Source: CAXMMR01 sp965198995
GTDB taxonomy: Bacteria; Pseudomonadota; Alphaproteobacteria; Acetobacterales; Acetobacteraceae
Assembly (NCBI GenBank): GCA_965198995.1
Contig: CBDAQG010000002.1
Location: 1,798,001-1,862,000 of the forward strand
DNA length: 64,000 bases
Direction of reading: 5' to 3'
Position numbers and translations under genes: made by a program. Shown one piece after another: positions 50,241-59,304 of the stretch. Numbering within the stretch: position 1 is the stretch's first letter; each line of letters begins with the position of its first letter. Under the pieces are notes generated by a model. It did not search any database. It was not told where the DNA came from and saw only the letters and a list, made by a program, of their open reading frames with translations.

Positions 50241-51580
50241 AGCACGTCCTCCAGCAGAAAGGCGAGCAGCTGGTCGAGGCCCAGCGAGGCGACGCCGCCG
50301 CGGCCACCCTCGGGCAGCTTGACCGGCTCGAACTGCGGCAGCGCCAGGAAGCGGTGCGTCCAGAACCCGGCCTCCGGCGCCCCCTCTGCCGGCACCTGGG
50401 CCGGCACCTCGCCCGGGTAGGACCGGGTCATCGCGGCCTCGCCCAGCGCCCGCCCGCGCACCGCCGAGACCGGGTGGCCATCGAGCGTCCAGACGATGTC
50501 CTCCGTGCAGCGCACCGCGGCGATCGCGAACCGCCCCTCGACGACACGGCGACCATTGGTCAGGTCGGCCTGCCCGGCCAGGCCGCCGACCAGCGCCGCC
50601 AGGTTGCCGCGCTGGCGCTCCGCCACGTGGTCGGACTTGGTCGCCGCGAACGCCACCCGCCGGATCACCCGCGGCAGCCGGAGCTGCGCCAGCTGCCCGA
50701 GCAGCTCCTCCCACGAGACCTGCCAGCGCAATGCCGCCGCGGCGGCCCCCAGCGCCGCCCGCGCGTCGCCGAACGCCGCCGGCCCGGCATGCAGCGCCGA
50801 CAGCAGGTCCGCCAGCACCACGATCCGGTCCACCGAGCCGAACAGCGGCGACACCAGCTCGGCCCGCACCTGCTCGACATAGGCCGCATAGCGCCGCGCC
50901 AGCAGCTCGCCGAGCGCCCCGCCCGCACGCGCCGGAAAGAACGCCATCCACGGCGGCTCGGGTCCCGGCGGCGGCATCAGGAAGCGCCCCGGCTGCAGCA
51001 TCGACAGCCCCGCCTCGTCGCGCAGCCTGAGCAGGCAGGCCCGATACAGCCGCTGCCCGGTCAGCGCCAGCGTCTCGTCCGCCGCCGCACGCGCCGGCAG
51101 CGCCTCGGCAAAGCGCAGGAACCCGGCCGCCTGCGCCTGCCCCTCCAGCCGCCGCAGCGTCGCCGCCGACCAGTCGGCGTATGACAGCCGCAGCAGCGGC
51201 AGGTCGAGCAGCCACTCGCCGGGATAGTCGAGAAACTCGAGCCTGACCCGCCGCGGCGGCAGCGGCACCGCGCCGCGCCCGAAGGTCAGCTCCAGCGCCA
51301 GCATCCCGACCGAATCCGTCCGCGCCGGCCAGGCCGGCGGGTCCGCCGCCAGCGCCGCCAAATGCCGCCCCAGGTCGAAGCGCGGCATCTCCGACGCGCC
51401 CGCCGGCGCCAGCCGCACGCCCTGCAGCATCGGCACCTGCAAGGCCGGCAGGCACGGCACGCCGGCGCCGAGCGCCAGCAGGTTGGCGCCAAGCGAGGTG
51501 AGGAACGAGGTCTTGCCGGCCCGCGCGAGGCCGGTCACGCCGATGCGGACGGTGCGGTCGAGACGGAGGGACGGGATCAA
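50237..51580 (-). CDS. YcjX-like GTPase (DUF463 family)
   Basis: A 447-residue P-loop protein of the YcjX family. I start at TTG 51580, just after a repeat. The P-loop is GLARAGKT (17-24), and a long region follows with LEFLDYPGEWLLDLPLL (conserved YPGEWLLDL of the family) and RVAFAATKSDHVAERQRGN (the TKSDH guanine-specificity segment). Family members are stress-related GTPases of unclear role, here paired with the YcjF-like protein encoded downstream. The upstream frame to 51820 is repeat sequence. Confidence 0.88.
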   Translation of the reverse strand: MIPSLRLDRTVRIGVTGLARAGKTSFLTSLGANLLALGAGVPCLPALQVPMLQGVRLAPAGASEMPRFDLGRHLAALAADPPAWPARTDSVGMLALELTFGRGAVPLPPRRVRLEFLDYPGEWLLDLPLLRLSYADWSAATLRRLEGQAQAAGFLRFAEALPARAAADETLALTGQRLYRACLLRLRDEAGLSMLQPGRFLMPPPGPEPPWMAFFPARAGGALGELLARRYAAYVEQVRAELVSPLFGSVDRIVVLADLLSALHAGPAAFGDARAALGAAAAALRWQVSWEELLGQLAQLRLPRVIRRVAFAATKSDHVAERQRGNLAALVGGLAGQADLTNGRRVVEGRFAIAAVRCTEDIVWTLDGHPVSAVRGRALGEAAMTRSYPGEVPAQVPAEGAPEAGFWTHRFLALPQFEPVKLPEGGRGGVASLGLDQLLAFLLEDVL

Positions 51581-51582
51581 AG

Positions 51583-51690
51583 CAGGGTCAGGGCTTTGCC
51601 CTGGACGGGTTCCCAACGCGCGCGTGCGATGGGACCCGCCACCAAGGGCCGGCGGCCCTTGGATCCCGGTCCGGGGGCAAAGCCTCCGCC
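51583..51690. repeat. Composite palindromic repeat, copy 10 (family A, variant)
   Basis: Between the start of the YcjX-like gene and the gloA stop, touching both. It carries CAGGGCTTTGCCCTGG and CCAAGGGCCGGCGGCCCTTGG, the same inner palindrome as after cysK, then GGGGGCAAAGCCTCCGCC. Confidence 0.8.
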
Positions 51691-52089
51691 TTAAGTCCTC
51701 TCGATCAGCTCGATCTTGTAACCGTCCGGATCCTCGACGAAGGCGATCACCGTCGTCCCGTGCTTCACCGGCCCGGCCTCGCGCGTCACCTTGCCGCCGC
51801 CCGCCCGCACGTGCTCGCACGTCGCCTTCACGTCCTTCGAGCTCACCGCGAGGTGGCCAAAGCCGTTGCCGACGTCGTACGGCGTCTCCTGGTCCCAGTT
51901 ATGGGTCAGCTCGATCTCGGCCTGGCCATGCGCATTGTCCGCATAGCCCATGAACACCAGCGTGTAGCGCCCGGCCTCGACGACGTTGCGCCGGATCTCG
52001 TGCATGCCCAGCAGCGTGCCATAGAACTCGATCGAACGGTCGAGGTCGCGCACGCGCAGCATGGTGTGCAGATAGCTCACGTCACTCAT
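51691..52089 (-). CDS. gloA: Lactoylglutathione lyase (glyoxalase I)
   Basis: Converts the hemithioacetal of methylglyoxal and glutathione to S-lactoylglutathione. 132 residues from ATG 52089. YLHTMLRVRDLDRSIEFY carries the first metal ligand His, IELTHNWD the Glu, FGHLAVSSKDV the second His, and IAFVEDPDGYKIELIER the last Glu. The length fits the short Ni-dependent bacterial type. It is coupled to lpxI by an ATGA overlap. Confidence 0.95.
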   Translation of the reverse strand: MSDVSYLHTMLRVRDLDRSIEFYGTLLGMHEIRRNVVEAGRYTLVFMGYADNAHGQAEIELTHNWDQETPYDVGNGFGHLAVSSKDVKATCEHVRAGGGKVTREAGPVKHGTTVIAFVEDPDGYKIELIERT

Positions 52090-52946
52090 GTCATGTCTCC
52101 TGTGATGGCGGCGGGGTCCAGGCCGAGCAGGAACACTCCCAGCCGGTCGGCCTCGTCGATGCAACCCTGACGGTCGGTCAGCAGCGTGCCTCCCGCTTCG
52201 AACGCAATGCCGCGCAGCCCGGATGCGTGCGCCCGTGTCACCGTGTTCGGCCCGATCGTCGGCAGGTCGGCCCGGCGGTCCTGGCCGGGCTTGACCAGCT
52301 TGACCAGCACCCCGCCCGGCCCCGGCCGCGCCAGCCCGCCGGCCCGCTCGAGCATCTGGTCGGTGCCCTCGATCGCCTCCACCGCCAGCACGATGCCCTG
52401 CTGCACCACGCAGGCCTGGCCGACATCCGCCGCGCCCAGCGCCCGCAGCACCGCGACGCCGCGCGCAATATCCTCCGCCGCACCGTCCGCCCTGACGCGC
52501 CCGAGCAGCCCGGCGCCGCCCACCGCCTCGCTCAGGAGCTCGTGCGCGCCGAGCACCGCAAACCCTTCCTCGCCGAACACCCGCACCACCGCGGCGAGCA
52601 GCCCGTCATCGCCGCCGAACGCCGCCCGCCCCACCCGCGCCAGGATCTTCGCCCCCTCGCGGTCAGGCCGCAGGTCCAGCAGCGACGGCCGCCGCACCGG
52701 CCCGACCAGGCAGAGCTCGGTGCAGCCATGCTCGCGCAGGCTGGCCAGGATGCGCCCGGCCGCGCCCACCCGGATGTATTCGTGCGGATAGCCGCCGATC
52801 ACCGCCGGCTCGGCATAATCCTCGAAGCCGACCACGAACACCGCCCGCCCCGCCGCCTGCGCCGCCGCCGCCACCCGCCCCGGTAACGGCCCGCCGCCTG
52901 CCAGAATGCCCAGGGTCGCAGCCCGCGCCGCACCGTCGCGCGTCAC
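52086..52946 (-). CDS. lpxI: UDP-2,3-diacylglucosamine pyrophosphatase LpxI
   Basis: LpxI hydrolyses UDP-2,3-diacylglucosamine to lipid X, replacing LpxH in alphaproteobacteria. 286 residues. LGILAGGGPLPGRVAAAAQ is the N-terminal motif. The C-terminal catalytic half has GVLVKLVKPGQDRRADLPTIGPNTV, then GLRGIAFEAGGTLLTDR, including the conserved DLPTIGP with catalytic Asp. It is in tight operon with lpxA (ATGA overlap upstream) and gloA downstream. Confidence 0.95.
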   Translation of the reverse strand: MTRDGAARAATLGILAGGGPLPGRVAAAAQAAGRAVFVVGFEDYAEPAVIGGYPHEYIRVGAAGRILASLREHGCTELCLVGPVRRPSLLDLRPDREGAKILARVGRAAFGGDDGLLAAVVRVFGEEGFAVLGAHELLSEAVGGAGLLGRVRADGAAEDIARGVAVLRALGAADVGQACVVQQGIVLAVEAIEGTDQMLERAGGLARPGPGGVLVKLVKPGQDRRADLPTIGPNTVTRAHASGLRGIAFEAGGTLLTDRQGCIDEADRLGVFLLGLDPAAITGDMT

Positions 52947-53752
52947 TCCGCCTCGCCATGCTTCAGCGCCGGTCGGATCAGCCCACGCCGGCTCGGCGCC
53001 TCGACGAACGCCAGCAACTCCTCGACCAGCGGGTCGTCCGCCGCCGCCCGCACAGCCGCCAGCCGCTCGGCGAACACGCCCTCACCGTCGTCGCCGAACA
53101 GCGCATGCACCGCCGCGCGCAGCCGGTGCAGCCCCGCGCGGTCCACCCCCCGCCGCTTCAGCCCGATGACGTTCAGGCCCGCCAGCCGCGCCCGGTTGCC
53201 CAGCACCGAGCCGAACGGGATCACGTCCGCCTCCACCCCCGACACCCCGCCCACCATCGCGCCGCGCCCGATGCGCACGAACTGGTGCAGCGCCGCCGAG
53301 CCGCCGATCACCGCCCGCTCGCCGATCGTCACGTGCCCGCCCATCACCACGTTGTTGGCGACGATCACCCCATCGCCCAGCACGCAGTCATGCGCGACGT
53401 GGACCACCGCCATCAGCAGGCAGTCCGCTCCCACGGACGTATGCCCGCTGCCCGTCACCGTGCCGCGATGCACGGTGACGTGCTCGCGCAACTGCGTCCG
53501 CGCCCCGATCGAGCACGAGGTCGGCTCGCCGGCGTATTTCAGATCCTGCGGCGCCAGCCCGACGCTGCAGAACGGAAACAGCACCGCCTCCTCGCCCACG
53601 CTGGTCCGCCCGTCGACCACCACATGCGAGTGCAGCCGCACGCCCCCGCCCAGCCTGACCTCGCCGCCGACATGGCACCAGGGCCCGACCTGCACGCCCG
53701 CACCCAACTCGGCGCCAGGCTCGATGATCGCCGTCGGGTGGATGGTGGGCAT
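52943..53752 (-). CDS. lpxA: Acyl-ACP--UDP-N-acetylglucosamine O-acyltransferase
   Basis: First step of lipid A synthesis, transferring a hydroxyacyl chain to UDP-GlcNAc. 269 residues from ATG 53752 (MPTIHPTAIIEPGAELGAGV). Left-handed beta-helix hexapeptide repeats occupy about 4-185 with the catalytic His in VHVAHDCVLGD. The C-terminal helical domain ends near LIRPALK. It overlaps lpxI by ATGA. fabZ, usually adjacent, is 356 bp away behind a composite repeat. Confidence 0.95.
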   Translation of the reverse strand: MPTIHPTAIIEPGAELGAGVQVGPWCHVGGEVRLGGGVRLHSHVVVDGRTSVGEEAVLFPFCSVGLAPQDLKYAGEPTSCSIGARTQLREHVTVHRGTVTGSGHTSVGADCLLMAVVHVAHDCVLGDGVIVANNVVMGGHVTIGERAVIGGSAALHQFVRIGRGAMVGGVSGVEADVIPFGSVLGNRARLAGLNVIGLKRRGVDRAGLHRLRAAVHALFGDDGEGVFAERLAAVRAAADDPLVEELLAFVEAPSRRGLIRPALKHGEAE

Positions 53753-53840
53753 CAAGACTCGCGATACGGTGAGGCAGCCGCCGGACCCTAGCGGCACAGC
53801 GCCGACGCCTCAATTCAAGGAAGGTTTCGGTGCGTGACAG

Positions 53841-54104
53841 GGGAAGGCCAAGCGCTTTCCCTCCGTGAGCCTTTCCACCTGCGCTTCGCGCAGTCGGAAC
53901 CTTTGGCTCACTCCGCGCCTGACCCCATTCAAGGCGGAGCCTTTAAAATCCAGTCCTTATTGATGCTCACCGGGCAAAGTCCCTGCCGTGGGAGGCAGGA
54001 TTGATTGGCTCGCCAAGCAAGAAAAAGCGTCGCCTGCCCTAACGGATGCGGGTCTGGGGGCGCCGCCCCCAGCGGGTCGAGGGCAGAGCCCTCGCCTTCC
54101 TGCC
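53841..54104. repeat. Composite palindromic repeat, copy 11 (family A, long form)
   Basis: Occupies most of the 356-bp lpxA-fabZ space; nothing else gene-like is seen there. It includes the extra inverted-repeat module shared with copy 4 (CTCCGTGAGCCTTTCC...GGAACCTTTGGCTCAC), TTCAAGGCGGAGCCTTTAA, a CCTGCCGTGGGAGGCAGG stem, TTGGCTCGCCAAGCAAG, TGGGGGCGCCGCCCCCA and CGAGGGCAGAGCCCTCG. Confidence 0.87.
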
Positions 54105-54108
54105 CTGC

Positions 54109-54666
54109 CTATCCCTGCCCCGGCGCGTCCAGGATCATCGCGCTGTAGGTCGCCTCCGCCACCGACACCCCGTCCACCTTGGCGACGCCGCTGAACTTCC
54201 ACACGTTGCCGCGCTGGCGTTGCTTGCTCACGTGGATGCGCAGCAGGTTGCCCGGCACCACCGGGCGGCGGAACTTCGCCCCCTCGATAGTCATGAAATA
54301 CACCAGCCGCCCGGCCGCCTGCGGCCCCAGCGTCTGGAACACCAGCACCGCCGCGGTCTGCGCCATGCACTCGATGATCAGCACGCCGGGCATCACCGGA
54401 TGGCCCGGAAAATGGCCCTGGAAGAACGGCTCGTTCACCGACACCGCATGGATCCCGGTCGCCGACTGGTCGAGCACGACGTCCTCGATGCGATCGATCA
54501 GCAGCATCGGGTAGCGATGCGGGATCGCCCGCATGATCCCCGCCAGGTCGATGCTGAGGCCCGCGGCGGAGCCGCCCTCGACGCCCCCGGCGGAGCCGCC
54601 CGCGCCGCCGCCCGCCGCCGCCGCGCCGTCGTCGCCGGCCTCCGCGTTGTCCACCGAGGTGTCCAT
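54109..54666 (-). CDS. fabZ: 3-hydroxyacyl-[acyl-carrier-protein] dehydratase FabZ
   Basis: Dehydrates 3-hydroxyacyl-ACP in fatty-acid synthesis. 185 residues. The hotdog core begins near residue 38 (LSIDLAGIMRAIPHRYPMLLIDR). Catalytic His85 is in FQGHFPGHPVMPGVL and Glu99 in LIIECMAQ. The first 37 residues are a Gly/Ala/Asp-rich low-complexity tail absent from typical 145-155-residue FabZ; a later start is possible but no strong one is visible. lpxD ends five bases upstream. Confidence 0.94.
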   Translation of the reverse strand: MDTSVDNAEAGDDGAAAAGGGAGGSAGGVEGGSAAGLSIDLAGIMRAIPHRYPMLLIDRIEDVVLDQSATGIHAVSVNEPFFQGHFPGHPVMPGVLIIECMAQTAAVLVFQTLGPQAAGRLVYFMTIEGAKFRRPVVPGNLLRIHVSKQRQRGNVWKFSGVAKVDGVSVAEATYSAMILDAPGQG

Positions 54667-54671
54667 GGTCG

Positions 54672-55766
54672 TCAGCCTGAGTCCTTCGCGCCGGGTTCGA
54701 CCTGCTGAACGCCCGACCCCGCCGGTTTGGCGCGTGCCGCGCGACGCAGAAACGCGACATTGCGAAAAAACTCACGCACCGGCATCGCCGGGCTGCCGAC
54801 CACCGCCGCGCCGGCCTCGACGTCCGACATGATGCCGGCCTGCGCCCCGATGCGCGCCGAGCGGCCGATGCGCAGATGCCCGGTGAGCCCGGCCTGCGCC
54901 GCCACCACGACGAAATCCTCGAGCGTGGTCGAGCCCGAGATGCCCGCCTGCGAGACCACGACGCAGCACCGCCCGAGCCGCACGTTGTGGGCGATCATCA
55001 CCAGGTTATCGAGCCGCGAGCCGGCGCCGATCACCGTGTCCTGCGCCGAGCCGCGGTCGATGGTCGAGTTGGCGCCGACCTCGACGTCGTCCTCCAGCAC
55101 CACGCGGCCGAGCTGCGGCACGCTCAGCATCCCGGCCGGCGTGGTGGCAAAGCCGAACCCCTCCTGGCCGACCCGCGCCCCGGGATAGACGTAGACGCGC
55201 TGCCCGAGCATCGCATGCGTCACCCCGGCGCCGGCGCCGATCCGGCAATCCGCGCCCAGCACCACGCCCTCGCCCACCAGCGCGCCCGGGCCGATGCGGC
55301 AGCCCGCCCCGACCTCGGCCTCGGCCAGCACGATCGCCATCGGCCCGACCTCGGCCGACGGGTCGACCCGCGCCGCCGGGTCGACGAAGGCGCTCGGATG
55401 CACGCCGGGCCGCACCGGCCGCATCGGATGGAACAGTGCGGCGACCCGTGCCCAGGCGACGTAGGGCTCCTCGGTCACCAGCGCGGCGCTGCCGGGCGGC
55501 AGCCGCGCCAGCATGTCCGGATGCAGGATCACCACGCCGGCGTGGCTGGCCGCCAGCGCGGCCAGGTATTTGCGGTTGTCGAGGAAGCTCACCTGGTTCG
55601 GCCCGGCGACCTGCAACGGCGCCACGCCGACCAGGCGTGGCGCCGGCGCCGGCTCGTGCACCACCGCCCCCGGCGCCGCGGCGGCAAGCTCGGCCAGCGT
55701 GAACGGCCCGGCCCGGCCGAAGAACCGCGGGTCGCCCGGCGCCTCGGCCCGTGTCGGTGCGCTCAC
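54672..55766 (-). CDS. lpxD: UDP-3-O-(3-hydroxyacyl)glucosamine N-acyltransferase
   Basis: Third step of lipid A synthesis. 364 residues from GTG 55766. The N-terminal uridine-binding domain (about 15-110, NQVSFLDNRKYLAAL) is followed by a hexapeptide-repeat beta-helix (about 115-320) with the catalytic His in LVMIAHNVRLGRCCVV, and a C-terminal helix. Gaps to ompH (7 bp) and fabZ (5 bp) show a tight operon. Confidence 0.95.
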   Translation of the reverse strand: MSAPTRAEAPGDPRFFGRAGPFTLAELAAAAPGAVVHEPAPAPRLVGVAPLQVAGPNQVSFLDNRKYLAALAASHAGVVILHPDMLARLPPGSAALVTEEPYVAWARVAALFHPMRPVRPGVHPSAFVDPAARVDPSAEVGPMAIVLAEAEVGAGCRIGPGALVGEGVVLGADCRIGAGAGVTHAMLGQRVYVYPGARVGQEGFGFATTPAGMLSVPQLGRVVLEDDVEVGANSTIDRGSAQDTVIGAGSRLDNLVMIAHNVRLGRCCVVVSQAGISGSTTLEDFVVVAAQAGLTGHLRIGRSARIGAQAGIMSDVEAGAAVVGSPAMPVREFFRNVAFLRRAARAKPAGSGVQQVEPGAKDSG

Positions 55767-55773
55767 CCCCGCC

Positions 55774-56676
55774 TCAACGGACGGCGGTCGCCGCCCCCGT
55801 CTTCGACGGCGCCGCCTGGCTGACCTGCAGCGCCGGGTCGACCCCGTCGGCGGTGATCGTCACCTGCGGCAGCGTCTTGTTCAGCACGTCGGCCACCTGC
55901 GGGCTGATGTCGAACTCGTTGACGTTGAGCGCCACCTGCGAGCGGTGCAGCACCAGGTTCATGCCGTGCGCCTCGGCCACCACCCGGATCACCTGCACCA
56001 GCTCGCGCTCGATCTGGCCGAGTGCCACCTGCGCCGCCTCCTGGATGATCCGGTTGCGGTCGCGCAGGCCCTTCTGGTCGCTGGTCACCCGGCTCTGCAG
56101 CGCCCGCTCGCGCTCGCGCATCTGGTCGCCCGACAGCTTGCCGCGATCGTTGATCAGCGCCTGCTGCATCTCGCGCCAGCTGAGCTGGGCGCGCTGCGCG
56201 TCCTGGCTCAGCAGGTTGCGGCGCTCGCCGATGACGCGCTCGATCTCCTGCGCCGCGGTCGAGGCGCGCATGATCTCCGGCACCCCGATCACGCCGACGA
56301 CGGCGACCGGCGGCGGCGTCGCGGCCTTGGGCTGGGCGGCCACCGTCGGCACCGGCGGCTCGGGCAGCTTGGGCAGCGGCTCCTGCTGCGGCGCGCCCTG
56401 CTGCTGCTGCTCCGCCGCCTGCTCCTCGGCCGGATCCTGGATCGGCATCGGCGCCGGCGCCTCGCGGCGCGCCGCCTGCCGACGCGCGGGGGCCGCGGCC
56501 GGCGCCGCCGCGCCGCTCGGCGCGCTCTGCGCCTGGCTGGGGACGAACCAGCCCGGGTTCGACTGCGCGAACGCCGTGCCGTCGACCAGGGTCACAAGCA
56601 GGGCCGTGCGCGCGGCGAGCCGAACGGCAGCGCCGGCGCGGCGGCGAAGGATGGGGGTGTCGATGATGCTGGTCAC
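55774..56676 (-). CDS. OmpH/Skp-family periplasmic protein
   Basis: Skp-like chaperone for outer-membrane proteins, placed as usual between bamA and lpxD. About 300 residues from GTG 56676, one base after the bamA stop with AAGG upstream. A signal segment (about 15-38, ending AFA) is followed by a long Pro/Gln/Ala-rich linker (45-130) that ordinary Skp lacks. The OmpH core (VVGVIGVPEIMRASTAAQEIERVIGERR...) is then mostly coiled coil to about 245. The C-terminal VNEFDISPQVADVLNKTLP is typical. The symbol is withheld because of the unusual size. Confidence 0.88.
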   Translation of the reverse strand: MTSIIDTPILRRRAGAAVRLAARTALLVTLVDGTAFAQSNPGWFVPSQAQSAPSGAAAPAAAPARRQAARREAPAPMPIQDPAEEQAAEQQQQGAPQQEPLPKLPEPPVPTVAAQPKAATPPPVAVVGVIGVPEIMRASTAAQEIERVIGERRNLLSQDAQRAQLSWREMQQALINDRGKLSGDQMRERERALQSRVTSDQKGLRDRNRIIQEAAQVALGQIERELVQVIRVVAEAHGMNLVLHRSQVALNVNEFDISPQVADVLNKTLPQVTITADGVDPALQVSQAAPSKTGAATAVR

Positions 56677-56677
56677 G

Positions 56678-59194
56678 CTAGAACCTTGTTCCGAAGCCAA
56701 ATCGAAATACCTGTGTCTGGTCGTGCTCGTGCTTGACCACCGGGTCGGCCAGGTCGACGTTGATCAGGCCGAACGGGCTGCGCCACGAGATGCCCACGCC
56801 GGCGCCGACCCGGGGCGACAGATCGTCCTGGCCGTAGACGCCCTGGACCGCCTTGGTCGCCGAGCTGACCGTAAGCCCGCCCAGCCCGCCAACGTCGACG
56901 AAGGCACGTCCGGTGATGCCGAGGTCGGCCGAGATCGGCAGCGGGAAGTGCAGCTCGGTCGACTGGGTGTAGATGAACTCGCCGCCCAGGCTGTCATAGC
57001 TCGGATACTTGTCGGTCGCGATCGAGTGCGGCCCGGCGCCGCCGTCCTGGAAGCCGCGCAGGTTGTCGCCGCCGAGAAAGAAGCGGTCGATGATGCGCTC
57101 CCGCCCGCCGCCGAACTCGTCGAGATAGCCCGCCCCGGCGGAGATCGCAAATCCCCAGTCCGAGTTGCCGGTGAAACGATCGAGCGGGATGAACACCGTG
57201 TTGTCGATCTTGGCGCGGAAATAGTGCTCGTTGCCGCCGAGCCCGGCGAAATCGGTGCCGATGCGGGTGATGAAGCCGGTGTGCGGATCGACGCGGCTGT
57301 CGCGGTAGTCGATCGAGAAGGTCTGGCCGACCTGGCTCAGCAGCGAGTAGCCGGCCTCGTCGTTGATGTAGAGCGAGGCGCCGGTGGCGATGTCGTGCAC
57401 GTCGCGGTCGCTGATCTGGTAGTTCAGCGCCTGGCTGAGATGATCGTTGAAGGCGTAGCCCATGCGCAGCGTGACGCCCTCGCGCTGCTCCTCGTAGTTC
57501 GCGATGTAGAGGTTGTTGTTCTCGGTCTCGAAGATGTCGAAGCCGGCGACCAGGTTGCGATCCAGAAAATACGGATCAGTCGCCGACAGGTCGACCTGGC
57601 TCTCGCGCTGGGCGATCACGCCGTTGATGCCGGCGTCGATCCCCGAGCCGACCAGGTTCTTCTGGCGCAGGCCGATCTGGCCGAGAATGCCGGCATCCGT
57701 CGAGTAGCCGCCGCCGAGCGTGAACTCGCCGGTCGCCTTCTCGTCGATCTCGGTCGAGACGTTCACCTTGTCGGCGCTGGAGCCGGGCTGCGGGTTGATC
57801 GTCACCTTCTCGAAGTAGCCGAGGTCATCAAGCCGCTGCTTGGTGCGCTTGACCGCCGCCTCGTTGAACGGGTCGCCCTCGGCGAACTGGAACTCGCGGC
57901 GGATCACCTTGTCCTCGGTGACCGTGTTGCCGAAGATGTCGATCTGCTCGACATACAGCCGCTCGCCCGGCGTGACCTCGAACACCAGGTCGACCGTGTG
58001 CTGCGCCTTGTTGCGCGAAATCCGCGGCTCGACATGGGCGAACGGCAGCCCGTCATGCAGCAGCCGCTCGGACATCGCCGTCGTCGAGCGCTCCACCGCG
58101 TCGCCGTTGTAAAAATTGTGCGGCTGCAGCTCGATCAGCGGTTGCAGCCGCGCGATGCTGGCCTTCGGCACCTTGGAGACGATCCTGATGGTGCCGACGC
58201 GGTAGCGCTCGCCCTCGGCGATGGTGAAGCTGACGAAGAACGATTTGCGGTCGGGCGTCAGCTCGGCGACCGCGCCGGTCACGTCGACGTCGGCGAAGCC
58301 GTGCGCAAGGTAGAACCGCCGCAGCAGTTCGCGGTCAAAGCGGATGCGCTCCGGATCATACTCGTCAGCACTCGAGAACAGCCGCCAGAAGCGCTCCTCG
58401 CGCGAGGAGACGACGCCGCGCAGCGTGCCCTCGCTGAACGCGTGGTTGCCGACGAAGCTGATCCGGCTGATCTGCGTCTCGGCGCCGTCATGGATGTTGA
58501 AGATGACGTTGACGCGGTTCTGCGGCAGCCGGACGATCTGCGGGTCGACGGTGGCGGCGTAGTGGCCCTTCGAGGTGTAGGCCGCCAGGATGTGGTCGCG
58601 GTCGATCTGCGCCATCCGCGGCGTGAACACCGCCCGCGGCCGCAGCGTCACGATCTTGCGCAGGTCGGCATCCTCGACCGTGTGGTTGCCCTCGAAGGTG
58701 ATGGTGTTGACGATCGGGTTCTCGGCGATGTGCACGACCAGCGTGTCGCCGTCGCGGGTGAAATTCACGTCGCGGAACAGGCCGGTGGAATACAGCGTGC
58801 GCAGGCTGCGGTCGATCCGCTCCGGGTCGAACGGGTCGCCCGGCTGGACCAGCATGTAGGACAGGATGGTCGCCGGCTCGATGCGCTGGTTGCCCACGAT
58901 GCGCACGTCGCGAATGGTGTTGCCGAGCGGTGCCGCCGCCGCAAGCCGCCCCGCCGCAAGGCCACGCGCCGGCCGCGGGCGGAGGACCCGGTGATGCACC
59001 GGCGCCGGCCGCGGCGCACCCTGCTCAACCGGCGGCACGAAACCCTGCACGGGTCCGCCAGCCGCCGGCGGGGATGACGGGGTCGCGGACTGCGCCCAGG
59101 CGCCTTGTCCAAGCAGCGGCAGCAGGCAGGCGGAGGCAAGCAGGGAGAAGCGTTGGGCAGACAAAAGCAAGATCCCCACCAGCCGTTTGGTCAC
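56678..59194 (-). CDS. bamA: Outer membrane protein assembly factor BamA
   Basis: Central beta-barrel of the BAM complex, inserting outer-membrane proteins. 838 residues from GTG 59194. The signal peptide is about 1-34 (ending AWA), then a Pro-rich stretch, five POTRA domains (about 75-425), and a C-terminal 16-strand barrel with RGFQDGGAGP (the RGF lid-loop motif) and terminal Phe in FRFGFGTRF. Standard position between rseP and ompH. The interval to rseP (59195-59523) contains two repeat arms and no gene. Confidence 0.97.
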   Translation of the reverse strand: MTKRLVGILLLSAQRFSLLASACLLPLLGQGAWAQSATPSSPPAAGGPVQGFVPPVEQGAPRPAPVHHRVLRPRPARGLAAGRLAAAAPLGNTIRDVRIVGNQRIEPATILSYMLVQPGDPFDPERIDRSLRTLYSTGLFRDVNFTRDGDTLVVHIAENPIVNTITFEGNHTVEDADLRKIVTLRPRAVFTPRMAQIDRDHILAAYTSKGHYAATVDPQIVRLPQNRVNVIFNIHDGAETQISRISFVGNHAFSEGTLRGVVSSREERFWRLFSSADEYDPERIRFDRELLRRFYLAHGFADVDVTGAVAELTPDRKSFFVSFTIAEGERYRVGTIRIVSKVPKASIARLQPLIELQPHNFYNGDAVERSTTAMSERLLHDGLPFAHVEPRISRNKAQHTVDLVFEVTPGERLYVEQIDIFGNTVTEDKVIRREFQFAEGDPFNEAAVKRTKQRLDDLGYFEKVTINPQPGSSADKVNVSTEIDEKATGEFTLGGGYSTDAGILGQIGLRQKNLVGSGIDAGINGVIAQRESQVDLSATDPYFLDRNLVAGFDIFETENNNLYIANYEEQREGVTLRMGYAFNDHLSQALNYQISDRDVHDIATGASLYINDEAGYSLLSQVGQTFSIDYRDSRVDPHTGFITRIGTDFAGLGGNEHYFRAKIDNTVFIPLDRFTGNSDWGFAISAGAGYLDEFGGGRERIIDRFFLGGDNLRGFQDGGAGPHSIATDKYPSYDSLGGEFIYTQSTELHFPLPISADLGITGRAFVDVGGLGGLTVSSATKAVQGVYGQDDLSPRVGAGVGISWRSPFGLINVDLADPVVKHEHDQTQVFRFGFGTRF

Positions 59195-59304
59195 GCCGGA
59201 TTGATGAAATCCAGCGGGAACGAGAGCACGCGAACCATATAGATGGCCCGCGCGCTCCGCTACACGGGAAGCGGCGGCAAGTCCAATGGGCGGATTCGGG
59301 CCAG

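Noticed and set aside
49317..51455. 712-codon minus-strand frame
   Set aside because: Only the part after GTG 50240 is the YcjF-like gene; the upstream part is a shadow frame of the YcjX-like gene.
55751..59077. 1108-codon plus-strand frame
   Set aside because: Antisense to both ompH and bamA; no domain is recognisable and its start is inside lpxD.
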